A stretch of DNA of 31,185 bases, from the IMG/VR virus record IMGVR_UViG_3300042934_001318, positions 1-31,185 of that record; one strand, written 5' to 3'. This document shows, piece after piece, positions 1 through 8,609 of this stretch (positions are counted from its first letter, which is position 1; every line of letters begins with the position of its first letter). The translations under genes were made by a program, and so were the position numbers. The notes under the pieces were generated by a model that worked only from the letters and a program-made list of their open reading frames with translations, was not told the DNA's origin and did no database searches. The DNA is from a virus.

Positions 1-1017
1 TTACCATTCAATTATCACTGCACCATCTCCGCCAGAACCACCAGACAAAGTAAGGGCAATATTAGTTGTTGCTGTTCCACCACCGCCAGCACCAATTTTC
101 CCATTATTCCCATTTGAGCCCAAGAAACCATTTGACGATCCTCCCCAAAAAGTTCCGCCACTATTACCGCCAGCATAAACGTTTCCGCCAGAAGTAACAA
201 CTATACTTCCAATACTTGCGGCAAAACCACCAATATTAATATCTCCATTACTACCAATTCCCGGTCCAGAACCTAATAATGACATTACATTTGTTGTTGA
301 TGCACTTGCTGCCACACCATAGCCACCACCAGATGCAGAGCAATAAGCTCCGAAAGAACTAGATCCGCCACTAGTACCATTAGTTGGTGTTGCTGTCCCA
401 CCAACTCCACCTGCGCCTACAGTAACAGATACAGAAGACCCTTTTGTTAAATATATGTTTTTTATTGCAGTTCCGCCGCCGGAACCACCAGCACTAGTAG
501 CATAAAATGATACGGATGTTGACTTAGCTCCACCAGCTCCTCCACCAGCCCCAACGACAGTAACTTTATATAATCCGGTGACTGGTGCTGTAAAGGTATA
601 AGTTCCTGCTGTACTATAAATTTGTTGATTATAATTTATATTATTTCCTTTTCTTTTTAATAACCAAGTTACTCCACCATCTGTAACCGTTGCCCCAATC
701 GTAGTTCCCCAAGTTGGCTCACTAGTACCTGTTGTTCCTGCAACTGTGCATTCCGCATAAATATAACTTTCCATACTCTCGCTTACTTTAATATCACCAA
801 CTACGTATGCTGTGGAATTAAGCCTAAATTCATTATCTAGTTTATCAAATAGCCACTTTAATTTAGTATCTGTTTGTTTTTGTAATGAATCAAATAGCTG
901 ATATGGTGGGTTAGCTTGTCCTAAATATCCCCAACCTGTTAAATAATTAGGATCAGTCCATTCACTTGTTGACGTTGCACTACTACCAAATAACTTTGAA
1001 AAATCTGGATCACTCAT
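1..1017 (-). CDS. Tail fiber / glycine-rich receptor-binding adhesin
   Basis: Probable host-recognition protein at the distal end of the tail, last gene of the visible late operon. Residues 1-65 are non-repetitive and contain an amphipathic stretch (about 42-64) that could attach to the baseplate. Residues 70-121 form a module seen in many phage fibers, with the signature AGTTGTSEPTW followed by TDGGVTW. From about residue 133 to the end the protein is dominated by Gly/Ser/Ala/Thr with blocks such as GAGGGAGG and GGSGGDG, typical of Gly-rich adhesin domains that present variable loops between polyglycine helices. The last residues are VIIEW and the stop lies at the window edge, so the gene is complete. 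Its position after the DUF2612-like baseplate gene supports the call; the receptor is unknown. Confidence 0.75.
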   Translation of the reverse strand: MSDPDFSKLFGSSATSTSEWTDPNYLTGWGYLGQANPPYQLFDSLQKQTDTKLKWLFDKLDNEFRLNSTAYVVGDIKVSESMESYIYAECTVAGTTGTSEPTWGTTIGATVTDGGVTWLLKRKGNNINYNQQIYSTAGTYTFTAPVTGLYKVTVVGAGGGAGGAKSTSVSFYATSAGGSGGGTAIKNIYLTKGSSVSVTVGAGGVGGTATPTNGTSGGSSSFGAYCSASGGGYGVAASASTTNVMSLLGSGPGIGSNGDINIGGFAASIGSIVVTSGGNVYAGGNSGGTFWGGSSNGFLGSNGNNGKIGAGGGGTATTNIALTLSGGSGGDGAVIIEW

Positions 1018-1029
1018 TTAATCAACTCC

Positions 1030-1686
1030 TTATAAAAATATGCTTGCAAATCTACCTTGGCCAAAACCTACGGCCCCTTTCTGCCCTTCAAATCCAAATG
1101 TATTCCCGTATTCAAAATGAGATAAAAATTGGCATCCGACACCACCGCCGCGCACAAATAAATCTAAAGCTCGCATCATAATAATTTCATTTTCCGTTAA
1201 TATCCTACCGACAGCGACAATGAACTTTGCATTGCCAACATCTGTCAATATTATTTTATTAGTATCAAATAAAAATAGTAATGAGCTAATTGTATCTTCT
1301 GCGTATGTTAATGAGCTATTTTTAAATATTTTAGCTCTTAAAACTAGACGATATTCTTCGTCAGATAGTGTCGAACTAGATAAATATGATTCTTCAGAAC
1401 TCCTAAAGCGAGCTTGTCCAAATCCTTTAGCATTTGGTTGCCCTTCGAATCCAAAAAATGTAATTTGGACAGAATTTGAAATAATTCTATCTCTATCGAC
1501 AATATCGCCAATCCCATCAAGTTGAACACCTTCTGCCGTATCTATCCAACGCTTTGTATTTAAATCATTTATGACTACATCTATTTCATCCATTTCTTCG
1601 CATATCGACTCGATTAAAGCGTACATAATAGGTTTATCTTGATATTGTGCTAATAAATGTGATTTTGCCGAATCTGATCTAGACAT
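1030..1686 (-). CDS. DUF2612-like baseplate/tail protein
   Basis: Structural protein between baseplate J and the fiber, the slot of Mu gp48-like (YmfQ) proteins in contractile tails. The N-terminal 70 residues (SHLLAQYQDKPIMYALIES, then VQLDGIGDIVDRDR) match the DUF2612 pattern, in which a short helical region precedes a 'length of the path / hydrophobic GIG' motif. Two copies of an F-G-F-E-G-Q-x(3-4)-GFGQ-x-RF motif occur at residues 78-94 and 197-213. The start overlaps the baseplate J stop by 8 bases, indicating coupled translation. The family assignment is from remembered sequence pattern, and the exact role (fiber attachment or wedge component) is inferred. Confidence 0.7.
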   Translation of the reverse strand: MSRSDSAKSHLLAQYQDKPIMYALIESICEEMDEIDVVINDLNTKRWIDTAEGVQLDGIGDIVDRDRIISNSVQITFFGFEGQPNAKGFGQARFRSSEESYLSSSTLSDEEYRLVLRAKIFKNSSLTYAEDTISSLLFLFDTNKIILTDVGNAKFIVAVGRILTENEIIMMRALDLFVRGGGVGCQFLSHFEYGNTFGFEGQKGAVGFGQGRFASIFL

Positions 1687-3115
1687 TTACAGTTACCTCA
1701 ATTCGCGTTGTATCAAAAACTGCTAATTGCCTTGCCGTAATACTAATGTTATCTGTCGTATATGTACCTGCTGTATCGCCTGTAGTTGCTGTAATTGCTA
1801 CATATCCTATGCCTGTAGTGTTACTATAGATAGTGCCTAGCATTTTCTGTAATATTACGTCTTGGCCAACCGTTAAGCTATCGCCATATGTTAATAATAA
1901 TTCTTTTATTTCAGTAGCATTGTTTTCGCTCCAAGTTTCCTCACTATTTTTTGTAACTGTAATACTTAACCATACTTTTACCTCTGTAGGGCGATTAAAT
2001 TTAATTGTATGATTAACGCCTTGACTGTCTGCTACTTCTGTGGATATACTACCATTTGTATCAATACCAGCAGTTTTATAAGTCCAAATTTCTTTTGCTA
2101 TGTCAGTATCTTCACCGCCTAACACAATAACTTCAATGCTGTGTGGTAGCCTTCCATCTGCGTCTGTTGTATCTGTAGAGTTTTCATATACTAAACACGT
2201 AGTTACACCAGTAACATTTTCATATACATTTGCTTGTATAGCTTCAATCATTGCTGACGCTTTTTTATATACCGATTGTGACCATCTTTGTCTTAGCTCT
2301 GTATCTGTTTCATCGGCCCTACCTATTGTTGCATTAACGGCATTATTAACGCTATTCCAACCAGTAATACTAGTTATAATAGTAGTTAAATTACCAAGTA
2401 TAGGCGTAATAGATCCATATGTATCACAAGTAAAATTGACAGGTGAGCCTAGTTTTTGCACGGTTAAATTTGATACTGACAATGTAAATGTATCACTTTG
2501 ATCTGTCATTGTTATAGACAAAACTTCGTTTGATAAAGACAATATCCTATCTGTAAAGGAAAATTGAGAATATAAAGCAGTTAAAACAATTGTTTTTGTG
2601 TTTCCGCTTACTGCTGTATAAGTTTTAGTTGTACCGTCAATTGTTAGCGAGTAAATAGTACCTGCTACTATTGTAGGTGCAACTATTTCACAATCACAAA
2701 CGGTAGACATTGAAATTTCTGTATCTTCATCCGCTGTATAGGTTACTGACGTTGCCGAATCAGCTATTTGAGCATCTTCTGTTATTGTTGTACCTGCTGT
2801 ACCGTAGCAAGCAAGTATAACTGTTGTTTGTTCTGCTGAAATCGGTCTAATCGCTGTCAATCCTGCTGAATTTGTTAAGCTTACACCGTTTGCGCTATTA
2901 GGATACATTGCATTATAACAGCCTTCTAATCCACTCCAAATATCAGATAATTCATAAGAATGTATATCTGTTAACATCCCGATTACTGAATTTGATCCAC
3001 TTGCAATTGTTACACCTGTTTTATCAGCAAAACGGCTTAAAATATTACTTCTTATTTCAGCCAAACGTTTTCTTTTAAATCCTTCTGCCGTAACTCCATA
3101 TTCACTAGTTGCCAT
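1679..3115 (-). CDS. Baseplate J-like protein
   Basis: Wedge component of the contractile baseplate (P2 gpJ / Mu gp47 / T4 gp6 relationship), which links the hub to the periphery. Evidence: 478 residues, N-terminal EGFKRKRLAEIRSNILSRF followed by a region on the first steps of the wedge (GSNSVIGMLTDIHSYELSDIW), a central Thr/Ser-rich insertion, then the hallmark DETDTELRQRWSQSVYKKAS, GVTTCLVYENSTD and PHSIEVIVLGG elements of the J family. Neighbours are the gp25-like protein upstream and the DUF2612-like protein downstream, the standard order in simple myoviruses. The central region (about 130-235) is longer than in minimal J proteins and is probably an extra beta domain. Confidence 0.85.
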   Translation of the reverse strand: MATSEYGVTAEGFKRKRLAEIRSNILSRFADKTGVTIASGSNSVIGMLTDIHSYELSDIWSGLEGCYNAMYPNSANGVSLTNSAGLTAIRPISAEQTTVILACYGTAGTTITEDAQIADSATSVTYTADEDTEISMSTVCDCEIVAPTIVAGTIYSLTIDGTTKTYTAVSGNTKTIVLTALYSQFSFTDRILSLSNEVLSITMTDQSDTFTLSVSNLTVQKLGSPVNFTCDTYGSITPILGNLTTIITSITGWNSVNNAVNATIGRADETDTELRQRWSQSVYKKASAMIEAIQANVYENVTGVTTCLVYENSTDTTDADGRLPHSIEVIVLGGEDTDIAKEIWTYKTAGIDTNGSISTEVADSQGVNHTIKFNRPTEVKVWLSITVTKNSEETWSENNATEIKELLLTYGDSLTVGQDVILQKMLGTIYSNTTGIGYVAITATTGDTAGTYTTDNISITARQLAVFDTTRIEVTVNV

Positions 3116-3132
3116 AATTTCAACTCCTTTCT

Positions 3133-3498
3133 TTAATAATTAAGAGTTTCAAGACTTGTAACTGTTCCGTATTCTGTAATAGCTACATATTCTACATCTA
3201 GTGTTCTATTAGCTCTATCAAAATCAAGCGTTAAACTAGATACGCTATTAACACCATCAACCGACAATATTTTATCGGTAAGTATTTTTTTTATGTGAGA
3301 TAAGTTTGGATTTTTAACCAATATGTATTCAATGTAGGGAACCCCATCACGACTATCCAAAAACCATTCACCACGCCATTCCCATAACGATACTTTTATT
3401 TGTTGCGCTATACGTTCAGCGTTATCTATTAGTAAAAAATCTGTGTATTTAATTATTAAGTCATGCGTTTTAGCGTTTAAAGCTAAATCATAAGCCAC
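3133..3498 (-). CDS. gp25/W-like baseplate wedge protein
   Basis: 121-residue protein of the GpW/Gp25 family that initiates sheath polymerisation and sits in the inner baseplate wedge. The pattern LALNAKTHDLIIKYTDFLLIDNAERI, followed by an SLWEWRGEWFLD motif and a C-terminal beta region ending in V-x-Y-V-A-I-T, is characteristic. The start is GTG, preceded by an AAGGGG ribosome-binding site about 7 bases upstream. It lies between the spike and baseplate J genes, as in related contractile tails. Length agrees with the family (about 110-140 residues). Confidence 0.75.
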   Translation of the reverse strand: MAYDLALNAKTHDLIIKYTDFLLIDNAERIAQQIKVSLWEWRGEWFLDSRDGVPYIEYILVKNPNLSHIKKILTDKILSVDGVNSVSSLTLDFDRANRTLDVEYVAITEYGTVTSLETLNY

Positions 3499-3510
3499 CT
3501 TATCACCCCT

Positions 3511-4101
3511 TTACAAAGGCTTTCCTGTGTTGCCACCACCTGTTTGTACACCGCTATGTAAATGATTAACCAATGAAATACCATTTACAACTAAATCACC
3601 ACCACTAAAGCCAAACATTGTACCATCTGCTGTTGTGCCATTAAAACCGTCAGAACCTAGATAAACTTTACCTTCACCGTTTGACAAGCAAACATCGTTT
3701 GGATTACTTACGGCAGTAGGTGTAGAACCACTATAAAGGCCGGGAATACAAAAAGCATCTGACAACTGGAATTTGCGTTGATCTTCGGTATTTGTTTTAG
3801 ATAAAAACGTCTGCATGTTGTCTTGAGAAAAAACTAATAAACAACCGTCACCGCCAACGACAGGAAATGTTATGCCAGCTTTGCCACCCATACCGCAAGG
3901 AAATATAATAGGTACGTTTGAAATAGTTGGATATGGCAATATTCTCCCATCAGGGAACGGTATATTCCCTTTTGGCTTAACTACAGCTCTATTACTACCT
4001 TTGTTCCATGAAATAATTTCACCTGCGATTGCAGTGTTAACTTGATTTATTTTGTTTGTAATTGTTTTTTCTATTGCATCTACAACTTGATTGTTATTCA
4101 T
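3511..4101 (-). CDS. Gp138-type membrane-piercing spike (gpV analogue)
   Basis: Central tail spike that punctures the cell envelope. Residues 25-110 form an OB-like domain of the Gp138 N-terminal family (AGEIISWNKGSNRAVVKP, VPIIFPCGMGGKAGI, GDGCLLVFSQ). Residues 140-175 are short Gly/Asp-rich strands expected of a trimeric beta-helix. Near the C-terminus NHLHSGVQTG contains His180-x-His182; in P2 gpV and phi92 gp138 an H-x-H pair from each subunit binds iron at the spike tip. The gene overlaps the hub gene by 8 bases. The role is inferred from family and position. Confidence 0.8.
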   Translation of the reverse strand: MNNNQVVDAIEKTITNKINQVNTAIAGEIISWNKGSNRAVVKPKGNIPFPDGRILPYPTISNVPIIFPCGMGGKAGITFPVVGGDGCLLVFSQDNMQTFLSKTNTEDQRKFQLSDAFCIPGLYSGSTPTAVSNPNDVCLSNGEGKVYLGSDGFNGTTADGTMFGFSGGDLVVNGISLVNHLHSGVQTGGGNTGKPL

Positions 4102-5065
4102 CTAGCAACACCTCTATTAATTCTAGTTGTGTATTCCAATCATTGCTATGTGTATCGCCGGAATGTTTTAATGATTCTATTTTTAGCCAACCGGTAACAA
4201 AATCCGATTCTATCCTAACGCCATCACCGGGGTTAGTAGTTGGTGCTAATAAAACATTTGTTCTCCAACCGTATTGTTTTTGTTTCTTCTGCTTTTTAGC
4301 TTTTTTTGCACGTTGCTTTCTTGGTTGACCGTTTTTCTTTAATTTTGGTGGTGCTGTTGCTGTAGCTATTTGTTTTGCTGTTGCATATGCAGACCTAACA
4401 AGACGTTCGGGAAAACCTATCAACCCGCTATCAGCATTAAATACTAGTCCTTTTAATCCTGTTGTTCCTTCGGACAATATAACTTGCAATACTTCATTTT
4501 GTACGCTCCACGATCCACCTAAACCACCAACTACAATATCTAAAGCATCTTTAGCATAACCAACAAAAGAAAAACCGTCTGGATAATCTGGAAAGTCTAC
4601 ATCATCAGCAACAAATAAATCTAACCCCATAGTTGAAGCGATACCGTTTAGTATAACTTTGCTATTAATGCCGGCCGGATAACCAACCGACATTATAGCA
4701 TCACGTATTTGTACTTGCCCATCTGCTGCCGTTATTTCAGTTACTATGTCTTTACCGCCATTATCGTTTTTGGTTTCTACAGTAAGCGCATAGCCAATAA
4801 AAATACGTTTCAATCCGCTGTCTTTATAACCTACGTATAACTCAACAAATAAATCATTTTTTTCTATTTTATCAAGTGTATCATCTGATAAATTCCATAT
4901 CTTTATTTTGCTTTTGTTAGTACGCTTTGTCGTATCTTTATCAATATCAAAATTTATTCTAATAGCATCTTTCTTTATTGTTCCATCATCATTTAAGTTA
5001 GTTAGTAATACACCTTGATTTCCTGCTTCTCCTAGCATCAACTTGTATATCCTATTCCATTGCAT
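4094..5065 (-). CDS. Baseplate hub protein (gp27/gpD-like)
   Basis: 323-residue protein with the hub pattern: an N-terminal beta domain (RINFDIDKDTTKRTNKSKIKIWNLS) followed by a second barrel (DLFVELYVGYKDSGLKRIFIG, then VTEITAADG) and later segments that form the pseudo-hexameric ring binding the spike. A Lys-rich insertion near residues 238-262 (repeated K-K-x-K) is unusual and likely an exposed loop. Upstream is the plug protein (14-base overlap); downstream is the spike it carries. The family is firm in general terms, with lower certainty between the gp27, gpD and phiE125 gp43 subfamilies. Confidence 0.75.
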   Translation of the reverse strand: MQWNRIYKLMLGEAGNQGVLLTNLNDDGTIKKDAIRINFDIDKDTTKRTNKSKIKIWNLSDDTLDKIEKNDLFVELYVGYKDSGLKRIFIGYALTVETKNDNGGKDIVTEITAADGQVQIRDAIMSVGYPAGINSKVILNGIASTMGLDLFVADDVDFPDYPDGFSFVGYAKDALDIVVGGLGGSWSVQNEVLQVILSEGTTGLKGLVFNADSGLIGFPERLVRSAYATAKQIATATAPPKLKKNGQPRKQRAKKAKKQKKQKQYGWRTNVLLAPTTNPGDGVRIESDFVTGWLKIESLKHSGDTHSNDWNTQLELIEVLLDE

Positions 5066-5378
5066 TGTTTAAATCCTCCAAGGTCATATATACAAGTTTA
5101 GCTCTGCCGTTAATAAAATCTTTACGTCCTATCGTTGTGCTGTTATCATTAACTATAGCAAGCAATTGACCTTTTATTTTTGTATGCCTTGTGTGTTGTA
5201 ATAATAAAGGAAAATTAGGAACAACCGCTATATTTCTGATAATATCAACATTTTTTTGATCTCTTAAATCCATACACCAGTTTTTACCATTCCAACTAAA
5301 GTGTAATTTGTAACTGGTGCTATCCAAAGTTACCGATTCGTAAAAATCATTTGCATCTATCATTGAAATTGTAAACAT
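5052..5378 (-). CDS. Baseplate plug protein
   Basis: 108-residue protein resembling the cyanophage Pam3 gp18 / baseplate plug family. It has short beta strands with the pattern Y-x-L-H-F-S-W-N-x(4)-W-C-M-D-L-R (residues about 23-37), then IRNIAVVPNFPLLLQ, the typical 'initial position/value' stretch of these proteins. They fill the interior of the hub and hold the tube closed before contraction. The order Dit-like, plug, hub, spike matches simple contractile phages. Its stop lies inside the hub gene start (14-base overlap), so translation is coupled. Confidence 0.65.
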   Translation of the reverse strand: MFTISMIDANDFYESVTLDSTSYKLHFSWNGKNWCMDLRDQKNVDIIRNIAVVPNFPLLLQHTRHTKIKGQLLAIVNDNSTTIGRKDFINGRAKLVYMTLEDLNNAME

Positions 5379-5389
5379 GTTGTTCCTCC

Positions 5390-6031
5390 TTAACCAAATA
5401 TTGCATCGCCTACACTAGCTGCCCAACTTTTGTTAGATGTATCTGCTGTTGCTTCTGATCCGCTTGTTGTACTATCTGTATTATTGGTTGGTGCTGTAAT
5501 TTCTTCTGTTTGTGCTGTTCCTGCATCTGTATCCGTTGCACCTGCTTGTGATTGTACTTGTGAAGCTAAAACAACGTATTCCTCTGGTACATCTGCCGTT
5601 TGTGTATCAACAATAATAACATTAGTAAATTCTAAATTTGCTGTTATGCTATAGCCTTTATTATCACGTGGTAATGATATTGATGTAAGTACCATATCGC
5701 TGTAAATGTTGTCCGGTGTAGTGACTGTAATTGTTTCGCCAGCATCACGCATAGCCTTTATTTTTTGTTCAAGTTCTAACAAACGGTTTTCGTTTGGACC
5801 ACCTTGATATTCTGCCCAAGTCACCGGTGTAGGGGTAAATAAAGCGGTAATATTTAGTTTATTAGGTTTTTTAATAACATGATCTGATATAGCGAAACCT
5901 GTCTCTGTTGGGTTGCTTGTTACTTCACTGTCATAATCAGCTTTACGTTCTAGCAATACATCAAAGTAAATATATCCTAAATTGTCATTTCCCATTTTGC
6001 TAGGGCTTGTTAGCGCTGGTATTATTGCCAC
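5390..6031 (-). CDS. Dit-like baseplate/tube-initiator protein
   Basis: 213-residue protein whose first 130 residues match a Dit-like N-terminal domain (FDVLLERKADYDSEVTSN, SDHVIKKPNKLNITALFT, then VTTPDNIYSDMVLTSISLPRD). Such proteins form the ring between tail tube and hub in simple myoviruses. Residues 140-205 are a low-complexity Thr/Ala/Ser/Asp/Glu tail (TAQTEEITAPTNNTDSTTSG), probably disordered, ahead of a short SWAASVGDAIFG C-terminus. The start is GTG with AGGTGATAAA upstream. It follows the tape measure gene, the expected place. Confidence 0.65.
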   Translation of the reverse strand: MAIIPALTSPSKMGNDNLGYIYFDVLLERKADYDSEVTSNPTETGFAISDHVIKKPNKLNITALFTPTPVTWAEYQGGPNENRLLELEQKIKAMRDAGETITVTTPDNIYSDMVLTSISLPRDNKGYSITANLEFTNVIIVDTQTADVPEEYVVLASQVQSQAGATDTDAGTAQTEEITAPTNNTDSTTSGSEATADTSNKSWAASVGDAIFG

Positions 6032-6049
6032 TTTATCACCTACTTTTTA

Positions 6050-7930
6050 TTATGGCGTTCCAAATTGAAAATTAGTACCTATGTCGCCAAAAGCACTTTT
6101 TGCGCCATCCTGCATATATCCCGTGTTTTCTGCTGCTGTACCACCGTTGAAATTTTGATTTATAGCAATGTTTTGGTTATAATTTGTTTTTGAATCATTT
6201 ACTGCTTGTGCGGTTGTTTTTGTTGACCATCCAAGAAAATCAGCAATTGCATTTTTAGCAGACGTTATTTTATCCATAACAAATGTACCTATTGCATCAC
6301 CTATATTTTTTAATATAGTCATAGCTGTATCGCCTAAATCGTTAAAGTAATCTTTTATAGCGTTTATAGCTCCATCAAAATCGCCTTTCATTATCGCAGT
6401 AACAAATTCTACTATGTGCCTAAGAGAATTAGCCATGCCTGTTATAACTGCCGTAATTGCATTTACAATATACGACCCAACTTGCATTGAAACTTCTATT
6501 AAATGAAGCATATAATTAATTACGTTTGATACTAAGAATACTCCTATTTGCGTTAAACCTTCGCAAATCCATGAAATTATAGGCGAAATAACTGTCCATA
6601 AAGCTGAAAAAGCATCACCCATAGCAGAAAAAGCTGGACTTAATTGCGAAAAAGAACTTTTTATTTGTTCCCAACCGTTTTGCATTGCTGTCATTAGTGG
6701 AGCAAAAGCATCAATAAGCGGTTGAAAAAACGTTTGTGATTTGGCTTTAAAATCTTCCCAACTACCAAGCCAACGACCTAATAATGAATCACCGCCATTT
6801 ATCCAAGTGTATAAATCTTGTACGGCTAGTACAACAATAGCGATAACTGCTGCTATTAATACAAATTCCCACATAGCTGCTCCGTTTGCGATTGCAAATC
6901 CTCTTAGTGCTGTAGTTGCTTTACTTATCCATCCAATAAATGTACCCCAATTTGCAACTACTAAAGATGCAGCTAAAATTCCAAACCCTACACTTAAAAT
7001 AGTTATTAGGTTTTTTATTCCACCGACTTTATTTGACAACCAAGTCAAATTGTTGCCAACACCTTTTGTTGCATTTACAATTGCATGAGCTATAGCCGAA
7101 AAAAATCCTGTCTGTCGCTCGAATTCGAATATGCCTTGCTTATAAGCATTTCCAGACATAACCATTGCTTGTTCGACAGTAAGTGGCATTTTTTCAAATT
7201 GTGCATCAATAGTTTTTTGTGACCATAATATTGCTTGTGCTACTTTGTCAGCAGTCAATTCGCCTTCTTTGCCCATCTTGCGTAATCCTGCAACCGTTGT
7301 GCCAAAATATTGAGCAATTGACTGCATTAAGTCAGTAGCATTTTCATTTAGTGATCTAAGTTCGTCACCTTGCAACACGCCAGAGCCTAAAGCTTGTCCT
7401 AACTGTAATATCGTAGCTTGCGATTGAGCTACACCAGCTCCGCCTACCGTCAATGCTTTAGCAACTGTTTCTGTCATTTGTAACGCTTGTTCTTGCGTAG
7501 TACCTAATTCATTACTTGCTTTAGCGATTTTAAAAAACAAATCTCCTGTCTCGGCAAGTGGTTGTCTAGCTCTGTTTGATGTATCAAACAATTTTTGTTC
7601 AACGTCTAAACGTTCTTGTTCTGATTTTGTAACTACTGCTAAACGGCCGTATAAGTTTTGCATTTCATCAGATGCTTTAGTACTACCTGTTATCGCACTA
7701 GCAAATGCTGCTGTAATTGCTACACCTAAACCTAGCATTACACCTTTTGCCATATTTGCAGCACTGCCTAACATGTTTAAGCCACCAGACGCTTGTGATC
7801 CTGCTGCTATTCCTGTTGTCCCCAATTTTTCCATTGAACTTTTAGTATTGTTAATAGCTGAACTTGCTTGACCTAGAGAACTTTTATCAACTGAAAATCC
7901 TAGTCTAGCTACTAATTCACGTATAACCAA
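6050..7930 (-). CDS. Tape measure protein
   Basis: Sets tail length and is ejected with the DNA. 626 residues. The N-terminal 85 residues contain the MVIRELVARLGFSVDKSSL entry and a Gly/Ala/Met-rich helix. Residues about 85-265 carry the tape-measure domain (LYGRLAVVTKSEQERLDV, FFKIAKASNELG, GVLQGDELRSLNENATDLM, KEGELTADKVAQAI). Strongly hydrophobic segments at 307-328 and 351-373 would insert in the host membrane. The rest is Trp-rich helix with a Gly/Asn/Gln C-terminus. If about 1.5 angstrom per residue holds, the tail is short (somewhat under 1000 angstrom). Located directly after the tail chaperones, as usual. Confidence 0.9.
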   Translation of the reverse strand: MVIRELVARLGFSVDKSSLGQASSAINNTKSSMEKLGTTGIAAGSQASGGLNMLGSAANMAKGVMLGLGVAITAAFASAITGSTKASDEMQNLYGRLAVVTKSEQERLDVEQKLFDTSNRARQPLAETGDLFFKIAKASNELGTTQEQALQMTETVAKALTVGGAGVAQSQATILQLGQALGSGVLQGDELRSLNENATDLMQSIAQYFGTTVAGLRKMGKEGELTADKVAQAILWSQKTIDAQFEKMPLTVEQAMVMSGNAYKQGIFEFERQTGFFSAIAHAIVNATKGVGNNLTWLSNKVGGIKNLITILSVGFGILAASLVVANWGTFIGWISKATTALRGFAIANGAAMWEFVLIAAVIAIVVLAVQDLYTWINGGDSLLGRWLGSWEDFKAKSQTFFQPLIDAFAPLMTAMQNGWEQIKSSFSQLSPAFSAMGDAFSALWTVISPIISWICEGLTQIGVFLVSNVINYMLHLIEVSMQVGSYIVNAITAVITGMANSLRHIVEFVTAIMKGDFDGAINAIKDYFNDLGDTAMTILKNIGDAIGTFVMDKITSAKNAIADFLGWSTKTTAQAVNDSKTNYNQNIAINQNFNGGTAAENTGYMQDGAKSAFGDIGTNFQFGTP

Positions 7931-7935
7931 TTTAT

Positions 7936-8220
7936 CTACCCCCCTTTCGGTTGTGGTGTATTGGCTATTTCAATATCGTGCAACATATCACGATAAGCAA
8001 TTATGTATTGTAAATCTACTATATTTATAGCACCGCTTTTTACTTCTGCTAGTGTAGTCATTTGACTGTCTACGGCACGAAGTATAAAAATCTTACTTTG
8101 AAAATCTTCTCGCATTTCACCCGGTATATTTATTTCTTTATGATGAACTCCTCTAGATTGCCAAATTGGGTGCTGAATGTTGTAAAAAAATCGAAATAAT
8201 TCACCTTGATAACTTCCCAC
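7936..8220 (-). CDS. Tail assembly chaperone, downstream frame (T part of G-T)
   Basis: This 94-codon reading frame overlaps the end of the upstream chaperone by 91 bases and lies in the -1 frame relative to it. Its only apparent start is a GTG inside the upstream gene, with no clear ribosome-binding site. It is therefore most likely translated as a fusion after a -1 slip at the T heptamer 8190-8184. The predicted fusion reads ...NYFDFF then YNIQHPIW... and would be 224 residues (142 + 82), encoded over 7936-8609. In lambda the analogous gpG-T fusion recruits tail tube subunits to the tape measure. The sequence PIWQSRG...EMREDFQSKIFILRAVDSQM fits the second half of such chaperones. The family itself is not independently recognised. 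Confidence 0.75.
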   Translation of the reverse strand: MGSYQGELFRFFYNIQHPIWQSRGVHHKEINIPGEMREDFQSKIFILRAVDSQMTTLAEVKSGAINIVDLQYIIAYRDMLHDIEIANTPQPKGG

Positions 8221-8609
8221 ATCAATTTTGTCATTTCACCTGTTTTACCAACAAATACTTTATTAACCATGCCGACTGTTAATGCTTTTGCTCTGCCTGT
8301 TTCATCATCTACCGAAATATATTCTTGATTTAATAGCATAGAACATATGTTTTTTAATGTTTTACCATCTACGTTTTCAGCTAACGAAGCGAATGCACCT
8401 TCTAAGGCAGGCAGCATACCGCTAATGTTATTTACTTCAACGTCTAATACTTCTGTATTTTTTGCAATACCACCAGCTATTTTTCCAATAATAGGGGAAA
8501 ATACTTTTTGCAAATCCCCTAATACTTCCATAGCTCTAAATGGCTCAAACATCATAATATGAAACATGTTTTCGCCAACTGTTACGTCAATTCTATCTCC
8601 CAAAGCCAT
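8130..8609 (-). CDS. Tail assembly chaperone, upstream frame (G part)
   Basis: 159-residue protein between tail tube and tape measure, the fixed position of tail chaperones. It is mostly helical, with MMFEPFRAMEVLGDLQKVFSP and LNQEYISVDDETGRAKAL, resembling chaperones of DUF3277/DUF3383-type myoviruses. The slippery heptamer T TTT TTT lies over codons 140-142 (Asp-Phe-Phe). Ribosomes that do not slip add TTFSTQFGNLEEFIIKK and stop at 8130. Its ATG overlaps the tail tube stop as TAATG, so the two are translationally coupled. Confidence 0.75.
   Translation of the reverse strand: MALGDRIDVTVGENMFHIMMFEPFRAMEVLGDLQKVFSPIIGKIAGGIAKNTEVLDVEVNNISGMLPALEGAFASLAENVDGKTLKNICSMLLNQEYISVDDETGRAKALTVGMVNKVFVGKTGEMTKLMWEVIKVNYFDFFTTFSTQFGNLEEFIIKK
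8184..8190 (-). other. Predicted -1 ribosomal frameshift site (T TTT TTT)
   Basis: On the minus strand the chaperone reads gat ttt ttt aca, giving T TTT TTT in the X XXY YYZ register, with the frame ending 51 bases later. The -1 frame stays open for another 82 codons after the slip. No obvious strong stem-loop follows immediately, so efficiency is uncertain. Confidence 0.7.

Noticed and set aside
2100-2501. 133-codon plus-strand ORF
   Set aside because: Antisense of baseplate J, Ser/Val-rich with no domain or ribosome-binding site.
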